Source: an uncultured Massilia sp. (lineage in GTDB: Bacteria; Pseudomonadota; Gammaproteobacteria; Burkholderiales; Burkholderiaceae). From it: a stretch of DNA of 5,633 nucleotides. This document shows, in pieces, positions 1 through 4,716 of this stretch (its first letter is position 1; every line of letters starts with the position of its first letter). A program made the translations under genes and the position numbers. The notes beneath the pieces were generated by a model, which was not told the origin of the DNA, made no database searches, and saw only the letters and a program-made list of their open reading frames with translations. Location of the stretch: contig CAMPHU010000281.1 of NCBI GenBank assembly GCA_946886065.1, positions 1-5,633 on the forward strand, written 5' to 3'.

Positions 1-1802
1 GCTGCGGCGGGTTTCTCGGCGACCACCGGCGCCGGAGCCGGGCCGGGCGCCGCGGGCGCGCCGAAGAAGAAGTTGCGCAGGCGGGCGAAGAAGCCCTGCT
101 CGGCCGGTGCGGCGGCCGGCGTGAATGCCGGGGCAGGGGCGGCTTCGACCGGCTTGGCCGGCTTGGCGGCTTCGCTGCGGTCGACCATCGGGGCCGGCTG
201 GGCCGGGGTGATGGTCTTGACCACGGCTTCCTGGCGCGGCTTCTGCTCTTCCTTCTGGCGCTTGGCGTAGGCCATGTCGGTGTCGGCCGACTCGGCCAGG
301 GTGTAGCTGGCGGCGGCGTCTTCCAGGCGCGGGTCGTCGTGCTTGATGCGCTCGAGCTTGTAGTGCGGGGTGTCCAGATGCTTGTTCGGGATCAGGATCA
401 CGGTGATGCGGTGGCGGTTCTCGATCTTGAGCACTTCGCCGCGCTTTTCGTTCAGCAGGAAGGCGGCGACATCGACCGGCACCTGCACGTGGATCGCGGC
501 CGAGTTCTCCTTCATCGCCTCTTCCTGGATGATGCGCAGCACCTGCAGGGCGGACGATTCGGTATCGCGGATGTGGCCGGTGCCCGAGCAGCGCGGGCAG
601 GTCACGTGGGAGCCTTCCGACAGCGACGGACGCAGGCGCTGGCGCGACAGTTCCATCAGGCCGAAGCGCGAGATCTTGCCCATCTGGACGCGTGCACGGT
701 CATGGTGCAGGGCGTCCTTCAGGCGCTGTTCCACCTCGCGCTGGTTCTTGGCCACTTCCATGTCGATGAAGTCGATCACGATCAGGCCGCCCAGGTCGCG
801 CAGGCGCAGCTGGCGGGCGACTTCGTCGGCCGCTTCGCAGTTGGTGTTGAAGGCGGTGGTCTCGATGTCCGAGCCGCGGGTCGCGCGGGCCGAGTTGACG
901 TCGATCGACACCAGGGCTTCGGTGTGGTCGATCACGATCGCTCCGCCCGACGGCAGCGGCACGGTGCGCGCGTAGGCGGTCTCGATCTGGTGTTCGATCT
1001 GGAAACGGGAGAACAGCGGCACGTCGTCGCTGTAGCGCTTCACGCGGTGCGCCATGTCGGGCATCACGTGGCTCATGAACTGCTGGGCCTGCTCGTAGAT
1101 GTCGTCGGTGTCGATCAGGACTTCGCCGATGTCCGGCTGGAAGTAGTCGCGGATGGCGCGGATGACGAGCGAGGATTCCTGGTAGATCAGGAAGGCGCCC
1201 GGGGCCGACTTGCCGGCGCCTTCGATCGCGCGCCACAGCTGCATCAGGTAGTTCAGGTCCCACTGCAGCTCTTCGACGTTGCGGCCGATGCCGGCGGTGC
1301 GGGCGATGACCGACATGCCCTGCGGCAGGTCCAGCTTGTCCATGGTCTCGCGCAGTTCCTGGCGCTCTTCGCCTTCGACCCGGCGCGAGACGCCGCCGCC
1401 ACGCGGATTGTTCGGCATCAGGACCAGGTAGCGGCCGGCCAGCGAGATGAAGGAGGTCAGCGCCGCGCCCTTGTTGCCGCGCTCTTCCTTCTCGACCTGG
1501 ACCATGATTTCCTGGCCTTCGCGCAGCGCTTCCTTGATGGTGCAATTGCGGACGTCGACGCCGTCACGGAAATAAGAGCGGGCAACTTCTTTGAAGGGGA
1601 GGAAACCGTGGCGGTCTTCGCCGTAGCTGACGAAGCAGGCTTCGAGGGAGGGTTCGATGCGGGTGATGACACCCTTGTAGATATTCGACTTGCGCTGTTC
1701 GCGTCCGGCCGTTTCGATATCGATGTCGATCAGTTTCTGGCCATCGACGATCGCTACGCGCAGCTCCTCTTGCTGCGTAGCGTTAAACAACATACGTTTC
1801 AT
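1..1802 (-). CDS. rne: Ribonuclease E, N-terminal 600 residues (3' end beyond the window)
   Basis: Endoribonuclease that starts mRNA decay and matures rRNA and tRNA; in proteobacteria it scaffolds the degradosome at the inner membrane. The protein begins [20 protein letters not shown]. An S1 RNA-binding domain covers about residues 36-120, with F57 and F67 matching the E. coli RNA-contacting phenylalanines. RT at 168-169 fits the 5'-monophosphate sensor. The DNase I-like catalytic core carries [13 protein letters not shown] (D301) and IVIDFIDM (D344), equivalent to E. coli D303 and D346 that bind Mg2+. The zinc-link CPRCSGTG has C402 and C405 (E. coli C404, C407). From about residue 510 the chain becomes rich in Ala, Pro, Lys and Glu, as in the disordered scaffold half, and contains an amphipathic stretch at 570-582. 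RNase G is excluded by the N-terminal sequence and this extension. The start is set by GGAG nine nt upstream. The gene is divergent from rluC, as in E. coli. It is cut by the window edge, not visibly broken. Confidence 0.97.
   Translation of the reverse strand, partial: MKRMLFNATQQEELRVAIVDGQKLIDIDIETAGREQRKSNIYKGVITRIEPSLEACFVSYGEDRHGFLPFKEVARSYFRDGVDVRNCTIKEALREGQEIMVQVEKEERGNKGAALTSFISLAGRYLVLMPNNPRGGGVSRRVEGEERQELRETMDKLDLPQGMSVIARTAGIGRNVEELQWDLNYLMQLWRAIEGAGKSAPGAFLIYQESSLVIRAIRDYFQPDIGEVLIDTDDIYEQAQQFMSHVMPDMAHRVKRYSDDVPLFSRFQIEHQIETAYARTVPLPSGGAIVIDHTEALVSIDVNSARATRGSDIETTAFNTNCEAADEVARQLRLRDLGGLIVIDFIDMEVAKNQREVEQRLKDALHHDRARVQMGKISRFGLMELSRQRLRPSLSEGSHVTCPRCSGTGHIRDTESSALQVLRIIQEEAMKENSAAIHVQVPVDVAAFLLNEKRGEVLKIENRHRITVILIPNKHLDTPHYKLERIKHDDPRLEDAAASYTLAESADTDMAYAKRQKEEQKPRQEAVVKTITPAQPAPMVDRSEAAKPAKPVEAAPAPAFTPAAAPAEQGFFARLRNFFFGAPAAPGPAPAPVVAEKPAA
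56..95 (-). other. Predicted amphipathic membrane-binding helix within RNase E (residues 570-582)
   Basis: The segment [13 protein letters not shown] sits inside a Pro/Ala-rich linker. It combines five phenylalanines and a leucine with two arginines. E. coli RNase E has an amphipathic membrane-targeting helix (segment A, about residues 565-585) at nearly the same distance from the start codon, also Phe/Leu-rich. Position and composition suggest the same role of tethering the enzyme to the inner membrane. The role is inferred; only the sequence pattern is seen. Confidence 0.65.
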
Positions 1803-1811
1803 TTTTATAAA

Positions 1812-1815
1812 CTCC
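1812..1815 (-). promoter_or_regulatory. Shine-Dalgarno of rne
   Basis: On the minus strand GGAG lies nine nt upstream of the ATG at 1802-1800, followed by the A/T-rich spacer TTTATAAAA. It supports ATG 1802 over the second in-frame ATG three codons later (1793-1791), which would sit too far from it. Confidence 0.8.
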
Positions 1816-1837
1816 GCGACCCTGGGGCCGTGTCATT

Positions 1838-1855
1838 GCCGTCCTTGCGGACGGC
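1838..1855 (-). promoter_or_regulatory. rne leader hairpin with GNRA tetraloop
   Basis: In the rne transcript direction, GCCGTCC pairs perfectly with GGACGGC around the loop GCAA. GCAA is a GNRA tetraloop only on the minus strand (the plus strand gives TTGC), which favours a function in the rne mRNA. The stem ends 22 nt upstream of the Shine-Dalgarno and 35 nt upstream of the start codon, close enough to affect initiation or to serve as a docking site for RNase E. No U-tract follows, so it is not an intrinsic terminator. Confidence 0.6.
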
Positions 1856-1919
1856 GAAGTACAGGGAATACGCGAAGAAGGGAGCGTTGGAGGGAGTAAT
1901 GCCCGGGGCGTGCGGCGCG

Positions 1920-1936
1920 GCGACGCGATGCGTCGC
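1920..1936 (-). promoter_or_regulatory. rne leader hairpin, 7-bp perfect stem
   Basis: GCGACGC pairs perfectly with GCGTCGC around the three-nt loop ATC on the minus strand. It lies between the GNRA hairpin and the compound hairpin at 2001-2035. All-GC stems arise easily in such DNA, so this dyad alone is weaker evidence than its neighbours. Confidence 0.4.
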
Positions 1937-2000
1937 TGCCCGCAACAGGGCGCGAATGGAGCCGAACGTCATTGCCTTCGCACTCCGCGACCTCGACCAG

Positions 2001-2035
2001 GGCGCCTGCCATCCCTTCGGGACTGGCACAGCGCC
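2001..2035 (-). promoter_or_regulatory. rne leader compound hairpin (35 nt, 14 bp with small bulges)
   Basis: On the minus strand three helices stack: GGCGC/GCGCC outside, TGCCA/TGGCA in the middle and TCCC/GGGA inside, closed by the loop GAA. They are separated only by a 2x1 internal loop (TG against G) and one bulged G. The architecture is that of a folded regulatory hairpin, not a terminator, as no U-run follows. In the E. coli rne leader comparable imperfect hairpins bind RNase E and mediate feedback. On the plus strand the tip reads CTTCGG, so a UUCG-type loop in a shifted register is possible there and the functional strand is not fixed by this hairpin alone. Confidence 0.6.
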
Positions 2036-2113
2036 GGGAGGGCGGTGCGCAACAACCAGCCAAACCTTAGCCAGCGAACAAACCTAGCTCGATATTCAGG
2101 CGATGATTTCTCC

Positions 2114-2216
2114 GGAAAAACCTTGTTGCGTGAGCCGCTGTCGGCCTGCGATGCCTGCCGCGCTGCTCGCGCGGCTGGGTGCCGGCCAATCGGTGGCCGT
2201 CCGCTAGGGTTTTTCC
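2114..2216 (-). promoter_or_regulatory. Candidate multibranch structured RNA in the rne leader
   Basis: GGAAAAACC at 2114-2122 and GGTTTTTCC at 2208-2216 are perfect reverse complements 85 nt apart and can form a 9-bp closing helix. Inside lie three stem-loops: GCCG/CGGC at 2134-2145 (short, plus a G-U pair on the minus strand), GCCGCGC/GCGCGGC with a 5-nt loop at 2157-2175, and CGGCCA/TGGCCG with a 5-nt loop at 2183-2199. A closing helix plus three arms makes a four-way junction. The A/T-rich core of the closing helix is unusual in this GC-rich DNA and so is less likely to pair by chance. The strand is inferred from its place between the weak minus-strand promoter matches and rne. Confidence 0.5.
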
Positions 2217-2245
2217 AACTTCTTCAAATCAATCTGCCTTGACTC

Positions 2246-2265
2246 AAGCCTTCAGGATGAGGCTT
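2246..2265. repeat. Inverted repeat AAGCCT/AGGCTT
   Basis: AAGCCT and AGGCTT flank eight bases, and CA/TG inside can add two further pairs across a bulged T. It overlaps the -10 region of one candidate rne promoter, so it may be an operator-like dyad or an early leader hairpin. It is short and the evidence is modest. Confidence 0.3.
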
Positions 2266-2290
2266 ACATCGGGTCGGGCGAAAACGACAA
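2263..2290 (-). promoter_or_regulatory. Candidate rne promoter (first choice, weak)
   Basis: On the minus strand TTGTCG (4/6 to TTGACA, 2290-2285) and TGTAAG (4/6 to TATAAT, 2268-2263) are 16 nt apart. Transcription would start near 2256, giving a leader of about 450 nt that contains all the rne-proximal hairpins. The match is modest and the strand has similar weak candidates. Confidence 0.25.
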
Positions 2291-2309
2291 GCGTTATCGA
2301 CGCCATCAT

Positions 2310-2338
2310 CCGGCGAGCCGCCACGGGAGGCTTGCCGG
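2310..2338. repeat. Strong stem-loop, 10-bp stem
   Basis: CCGGCGAGCC and GGCTTGCCGG flank a 9-nt loop. As plus-strand RNA all ten positions pair, one being G-U; as minus-strand RNA that position is an A-C mismatch. The better plus-strand pairing hints at a transcript towards rluC from an upstream start, but none was identified. No T-run follows on the plus strand, so it is not a typical terminator. Confidence 0.45.
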
Positions 2339-2340
2339 TA

Positions 2341-2368
2341 CTTATCCTTAACAATCCAAACAATCCAA
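2341..2368 (-). promoter_or_regulatory. Alternative rne promoter candidate (weak)
   Basis: Minus-strand TTGGAT (3/6, 2368-2363) and GATAAG (4/6, 2346-2341) are 16 nt apart. Transcription would begin near 2334, giving a leader of about 530 nt and placing the 2310-2338 stem at its extreme 5' end. E. coli rne is transcribed from several promoters, so both candidates could be used. Confidence 0.18.
2352..2368. repeat. Tandem 8-bp direct repeat CAATCCAA
   Basis: CAATCCAA occurs at 2352-2359 and again at 2361-2368, a 9-bp period, and CAATCC-like sequence carries on slightly. It overlaps the -35 of the alternative rne promoter. It may be a regulator site or chance in a locally A/C-rich stretch. Confidence 0.35.
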
Positions 2369-2446
2369 TCCTGCACCCAGACGCGCAACCCGATTACAAC
2401 TGCAGGTGCAACCCTGATCCGCTATCTAGGTGTGCGTACACTATTT

Positions 2447-2482
2447 TTCCACCGAATTTGCACATTGGCGGGGCCGGTGGAA
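2447..2482. repeat. Inverted repeat TTCCACCG/CGGTGGAA upstream of rluC
   Basis: Two perfect 8-bp arms at 2447-2454 and 2475-2482 are separated by 20 bp. Arm centres are 28 bp apart, close to three helical turns, so the site could bind a dimer or fold into a hairpin in an upstream transcript. No regulator could be assigned. No gene lies immediately upstream that would need a terminator here. Confidence 0.4.
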
Positions 2483-2491
2483 CGCGCCCCT

Positions 2492-2519
2492 GTGTAAAAT
2501 ATCGTTTTATTTCTTACAC
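2492..2519. repeat. Inverted repeat GTGTAA/TTACAC upstream of rluC
   Basis: GTGTAA (2492-2497) and TTACAC (2514-2519) flank an A/T-rich 16-bp spacer in which AAAA and TTTT are also opposed. TAAAAT at 2495-2500 resembles a plus-strand -10 box but has no -35 at suitable distance. The dyad lies just upstream of the probable rluC promoter, where an operator would be expected. Confidence 0.35.
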
Positions 2520-2529
2520 CAGCAGAGGT

Positions 2530-2556
2530 TTGACCGCCGCCTGTCGATTATATATT
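2530..2556 (+). promoter_or_regulatory. Probable rluC promoter
   Basis: TTGACC (5/6 to TTGACA, 2530-2535) and TATATT (5/6 to TATAAT, 2551-2556) are separated by 15 bp, shorter than the optimal 17. The start point would be near 2563, leaving a leader of about 37 nt before ATG 2600. It would also place the upstream in-frame ATG at 2561 outside the transcript. Confidence 0.45.
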
Positions 2557-2584
2557 CAAAATGAAGGACTTAGAGAGAATTTCT

Positions 2585-2590
2585 GGGAAG
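2585..2590 (+). promoter_or_regulatory. Shine-Dalgarno that decides the rluC start
   Basis: GGGAAG lies nine nt upstream of ATG 2600. The in-frame ATG at 2561 has only A/T-rich sequence before it and no purine-rich site, so 2600 is the better start. Confidence 0.6.
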
Positions 2591-2599
2591 ACAGAGAGA

Positions 2600-3583
2600 A
2601 TGGCAATACAGAACGATGTTGTTCCCCCTTCATCACAGCCGGCACTCCAAGCGCAATTCGTGACCATCGCCGAAGAAGAAGCCGGTCAGCGAATTGACAA
2701 TTTCCTGTTGCGTGTCTGCAAAGGCGTACCCAAGAGCCATATTTACCGCATCCTGCGCTCGGGCGAAGTCCGGGTGAACAAGGGCCGCATCGACCAGATG
2801 TACCGCCTGGGCGAGGGCGACGTGGTGCGGATTCCGCCGATCCGCCTGGCCGAGAAAGCCAGTACCCAGGCCGCGCCGGGAGCGGAATTCGCTATCGTGT
2901 TCGAGGATTCGCACCTGCTCGTCATCGACAAGCCGGCCGGCGTGGCCGTGCACGGCGGCTCGGGCGTGTCCTATGGCGTGATCGAGCAGCTGCGCGCGGC
3001 GCGTCCTGAGGCCAAGTTCCTGGAACTGGTGCACCGCCTCGACCGCGAGACCTCGGGCCTGCTCCTGATCGCCAAGAAGCGCACGGCCCTGACCAACCTG
3101 CACGCGCAGATGCGCGACGGCCTGACCGACAAGCGCTACCTGACCGCCGTCTACGGCGACTGGGTCAACAAGCGCCAGCACGTCAAGCTGCCGCTGCACA
3201 AGTTCACCACCCCGGACGGCGAGCGCCGCGTGGTGGTGCAGTCGGGCGGCCAGGAGGCGCACACGGTTTTCAACCTGAAGCGCAAGTGGCAGGATTTCGC
3301 CCTGCTCGAAGCCGAGCTCAAGACCGGCCGCACGCACCAGATCCGCGTGCACCTGGCTTCCTCCGGCTTTCCGATCCTGGGCGACGAGAAATACGGCGAT
3401 TTCGCGCTCAACAAGCGGCTGCAGAAGGCGGGCGAGGACCGTGGCGCGCTGCGCCGCATGTTCCTGCATGCCTGGCAGATCACCTTCACCCATCCCGACA
3501 CCGGCAAGCCGCTGAGCTTGCGCGCACCGCTTCCGGCGGAGTGCGAGAAATTCTTGGTAAGCTTGGGGCAACCGGTCGCATGA
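2600..3583 (+). CDS. rluC: Ribosomal large subunit pseudouridine synthase RluC
   Basis: Converts specific uridines in 23S rRNA to pseudouridine; E. coli RluC acts on U955, U2504 and U2580 near the peptidyl transferase centre. An S4 RNA-binding domain covers about residues 30-90 (AGQRIDNFL, then RILRSGEVRVNKGR). The RsuA/RluA catalytic domain follows, with the family motif HRLDRETSG, whose D148 is the catalytic aspartate, and GRTHQIRVHLASSGFPILGD from residue 243. The 327 residues compare with 319 in E. coli RluC. The S4 domain and the divergent position next to rne favour RluC over RluA; RluD is less likely because of that neighbourhood. Starting at ATG 2561 would add 13 residues, but there is no ribosome site for it and a probable promoter overlaps. 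The next gene starts 63 bp downstream with no U-tailed terminator between, so read-through is likely. Confidence 0.93.
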   Translation: MAIQNDVVPPSSQPALQAQFVTIAEEEAGQRIDNFLLRVCKGVPKSHIYRILRSGEVRVNKGRIDQMYRLGEGDVVRIPPIRLAEKASTQAAPGAEFAIVFEDSHLLVIDKPAGVAVHGGSGVSYGVIEQLRAARPEAKFLELVHRLDRETSGLLLIAKKRTALTNLHAQMRDGLTDKRYLTAVYGDWVNKRQHVKLPLHKFTTPDGERRVVVQSGGQEAHTVFNLKRKWQDFALLEAELKTGRTHQIRVHLASSGFPILGDEKYGDFALNKRLQKAGEDRGALRRMFLHAWQITFTHPDTGKPLSLRAPLPAECEKFLVSLGQPVA

Positions 3584-3615
3584 GCTGCATCAAGCCTGCG
3601 ACAACAACCTAATTG

Positions 3616-3640
3616 AAGGAACGGCGGCCTGCGGCCGCCG
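3616..3640 (+). promoter_or_regulatory. Shine-Dalgarno followed by a perfect hairpin before the HAD gene
   Basis: AAGGAA (3616-3621) is the only good ribosome site before ATG 3647, but the linear spacing is 25 nt, too long for normal use. The gap is almost filled by CGGCGGCC, loop TGC, GGCCGCCG (3622-3640), a perfect 8-bp stem directly abutting the site. Folding it leaves six nt to the ATG, a near-ideal spacing. A hairpin bridging Shine-Dalgarno and start codon is known from phage T4 gene 38. It could instead attenuate transcription after rluC, but no U-run follows. Confidence 0.6.
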
Positions 3641-3646
3641 TATGAC

Positions 3647-4306
3647 ATGGCAAGAAAACAATTTGATCTGATCGTGTTCGACTGGGACGGCACGCTGATG
3701 GACAGCACGGCGACCATCGTCAAGTGCATCCAGTCGGCCGCGCGCGACCTGGGCCTGCCGGTTCCCAGCGACGCCTCGGCGGCGCATGTGATCGGCCTCG
3801 GCCTGTCGGAAGCGATGCAGGCCGTGATGCCGAACATCGAGCCGGCGCTGTATCCGCGCATGGTCGAGCGCTACCGCTACCACTTCCTCACGAAGGATCA
3901 CGAACTGGTGCTGTTCAAGGGAGTTCGCGAGATGTTGAGCGAACTTGCCGGCGAAGGCTATTTCCTGGCCGTGGCCACGGGCAAGAGCCGGGTCGGCCTG
4001 AACCGCGCCCTGAACGCGGCCGGCCTGCTGTCGACCTTCGATGCGACCCGTTGCGCGGATGAGACATTTTCCAAGCCGCACCCTGCGATGCTGCAAGAGC
4101 TGACCAGGGAGCTGGGGCAGGATCTGCGGCGTACCGTTATGATCGGCGACACCACGCACGACCTGATGATGGCGAACAATGCCGGTGCGGCAGGGATCGC
4201 GGTCGAATTCGGCGCCCACCCGGTTCAGCAGCTGCAGGCCTGCCGGCCGCTGTACTCAGCCCGCTCGATTCCCGAGCTGCACGCCTGGCTGATGGAAAAC
4301 GCGTAA
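3647..4306 (+). CDS. HAD-IA family phosphatase (phosphoglycolate phosphatase-like)
   Basis: Cytosolic Mg2+-dependent phosphomonoesterase of the haloacid dehalogenase superfamily, nearest in style to Gph. All four motifs are present in 219 residues: FDWDGTL with nucleophile D12 and general acid D14, T111 in VATGKSR, K143 in SKPHP, and GDTTHD with D168 and D172. The helical cap inserted between motifs I and II (about residues 20-85) is the subclass I type. Usual Gph proteins have about 220-250 residues, so the length fits. The substrate cannot be read from the sequence; 2-phosphoglycolate or another small phosphate ester is possible, and the gene is not beside Calvin-cycle or trp genes that would favour one. 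The following Rieske gene begins two nt after its TAA, so the two are probably translationally coupled. ATG 3642 is out of frame and soon reaches a stop, leaving ATG 3647 as start. Confidence 0.92.
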   Translation: MARKQFDLIVFDWDGTLMDSTATIVKCIQSAARDLGLPVPSDASAAHVIGLGLSEAMQAVMPNIEPALYPRMVERYRYHFLTKDHELVLFKGVREMLSELAGEGYFLAVATGKSRVGLNRALNAAGLLSTFDATRCADETFSKPHPAMLQELTRELGQDLRRTVMIGDTTHDLMMANNAGAAGIAVEFGAHPVQQLQACRPLYSARSIPELHAWLMENA

Positions 4307-4308
4307 GA

Positions 4309-4680
4309 ATGAGTGCAGAAGCCGGCTTGTTCGTGTGCGATGCGGACCAGTTGGTCGATGGCGGCAGGGGTGTGCGCTTTCCCGTGCTGGTCTATGGCCA
4401 GCCGGCGACCGGCTTCGTGGTGCGCTTCGGCGGTAAACCGTATGCCTACCTGAACCGTTGTGCCCATGTGCCGATCGAACTCGACTGGAAAGAGGGCGAC
4501 TTCTTCGAATCGAGCGGGCTGTACCTCATGTGCGCGACCCATGGCGCCGTGTACGAGCCCGAAAGCGGCCGCTGCGCAGGCGGGCCCTGCCGTGGTGGCC
4601 GCTTGCTGCCGATCGGCGTGGTGGAGCGGGATGGAAAGATTTTCTGGCAGCCGGATCAGCAGATCCAGGCGCCCATGTAG
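4309..4680 (+). CDS. Small Rieske [2Fe-2S] domain protein
   Basis: A 123-residue single-domain soluble protein that should hold a Rieske [2Fe-2S] cluster. Ligands are C51 and H53 (RCAHVPIEL) and C75 and H78 (CATHGAVYEP), a CxH-N21-CxxH spacing typical of ferredoxin-type Rieske proteins. GRCAGGPCRGGRLLP after the second box forms the usual Pro/Gly loop. There is no transmembrane segment or Tat signal, so it is not a bc1-type Rieske subunit. No oxygenase or reductase gene is adjacent, and its electron partner is unknown; C89 and C94 are additional cysteines in the loop. It begins two nt after the phosphatase stop with only a weak purine stretch upstream, suggesting reinitiation. The sppA start is 36 nt beyond its stop. 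The fold is clear, the function is not. Confidence 0.9.
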   Translation: MSAEAGLFVCDADQLVDGGRGVRFPVLVYGQPATGFVVRFGGKPYAYLNRCAHVPIELDWKEGDFFESSGLYLMCATHGAVYEPESGRCAGGPCRGGRLLPIGVVERDGKIFWQPDQQIQAPM

Positions 4681-4716
4681 ACCAAGAGAAGCGAACTTCA
4701 GACAACGACAGAGTTT

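Larger units (their letters stand above)
1803..2599. other. Divergent rne-rluC intergenic region with no convincing gene
   Basis: About 800 bp separate the divergent rne and rluC starts. The short open frames here have no good ribosome-binding sites and no recognisable protein sequence. The rne-proximal part (about 1838-2216) holds a succession of strong dyads, listed separately, that look like RNA structure in the rne mRNA leader. The middle (about 2240-2370) contains weak minus-strand promoter matches, another stem and a short direct repeat. The rluC-proximal part (2440-2600) is A/T-richer, with two inverted repeats and a probable promoter. A long leader is expected by analogy with the 361-nt autoregulatory rne leader of E. 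coli. Confidence 0.75.

Noticed and set aside
1805..2029. Minus-strand open frame of 74 codons in the rne leader whose stop lies two nt before the rne ATG, a possible leader peptide
   Set aside because: It would start at GTG inside the compound hairpin without a Shine-Dalgarno. Its Arg/Ala/Pro-rich translation resembles nothing known. The stop-to-start closeness is probably coincidence, though conservation of the frame in relatives would revive it.
339..2087. Plus-strand open frame of 582 codons opposite rne
   Set aside because: It lies antisense to rne, whose protein has intact conserved catalytic motifs. The antisense translation is rich in His, Asp, Val and Ala, typical of the mirror frame in GC-rich genes, and has no recognisable domain.
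2239..2269. Plus-strand promoter TTGACT...TTACAT
   Set aside because: The -35 is good but the -10 matches only 3/6 and the spacer is 19 bp.
2458..2500. Plus-strand promoter TTGCAC...TAAAAT before rluC
   Set aside because: The two boxes are 31 bp apart, far outside a working sigma-70 spacing; the pair at 2530-2556 is better.
2179..2697. Plus-strand open frame of 172 codons crossing the intergenic region into rluC
   Set aside because: No ribosome-binding site, no recognisable sequence, and it overlaps rluC in another frame as well as the structured leader and promoter elements.
2633..3571. Minus-strand open frame of 312 codons opposite rluC
   Set aside because: Antisense to rluC, with no family motif and a composition expected from the mirrored codons of a GC-rich gene.
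3622..3640. Intrinsic terminator after rluC
   Set aside because: The stem is strong, but it is followed by TATGAC and the next start codon, not a T-run. A role in spacing the ribosome site fits better.
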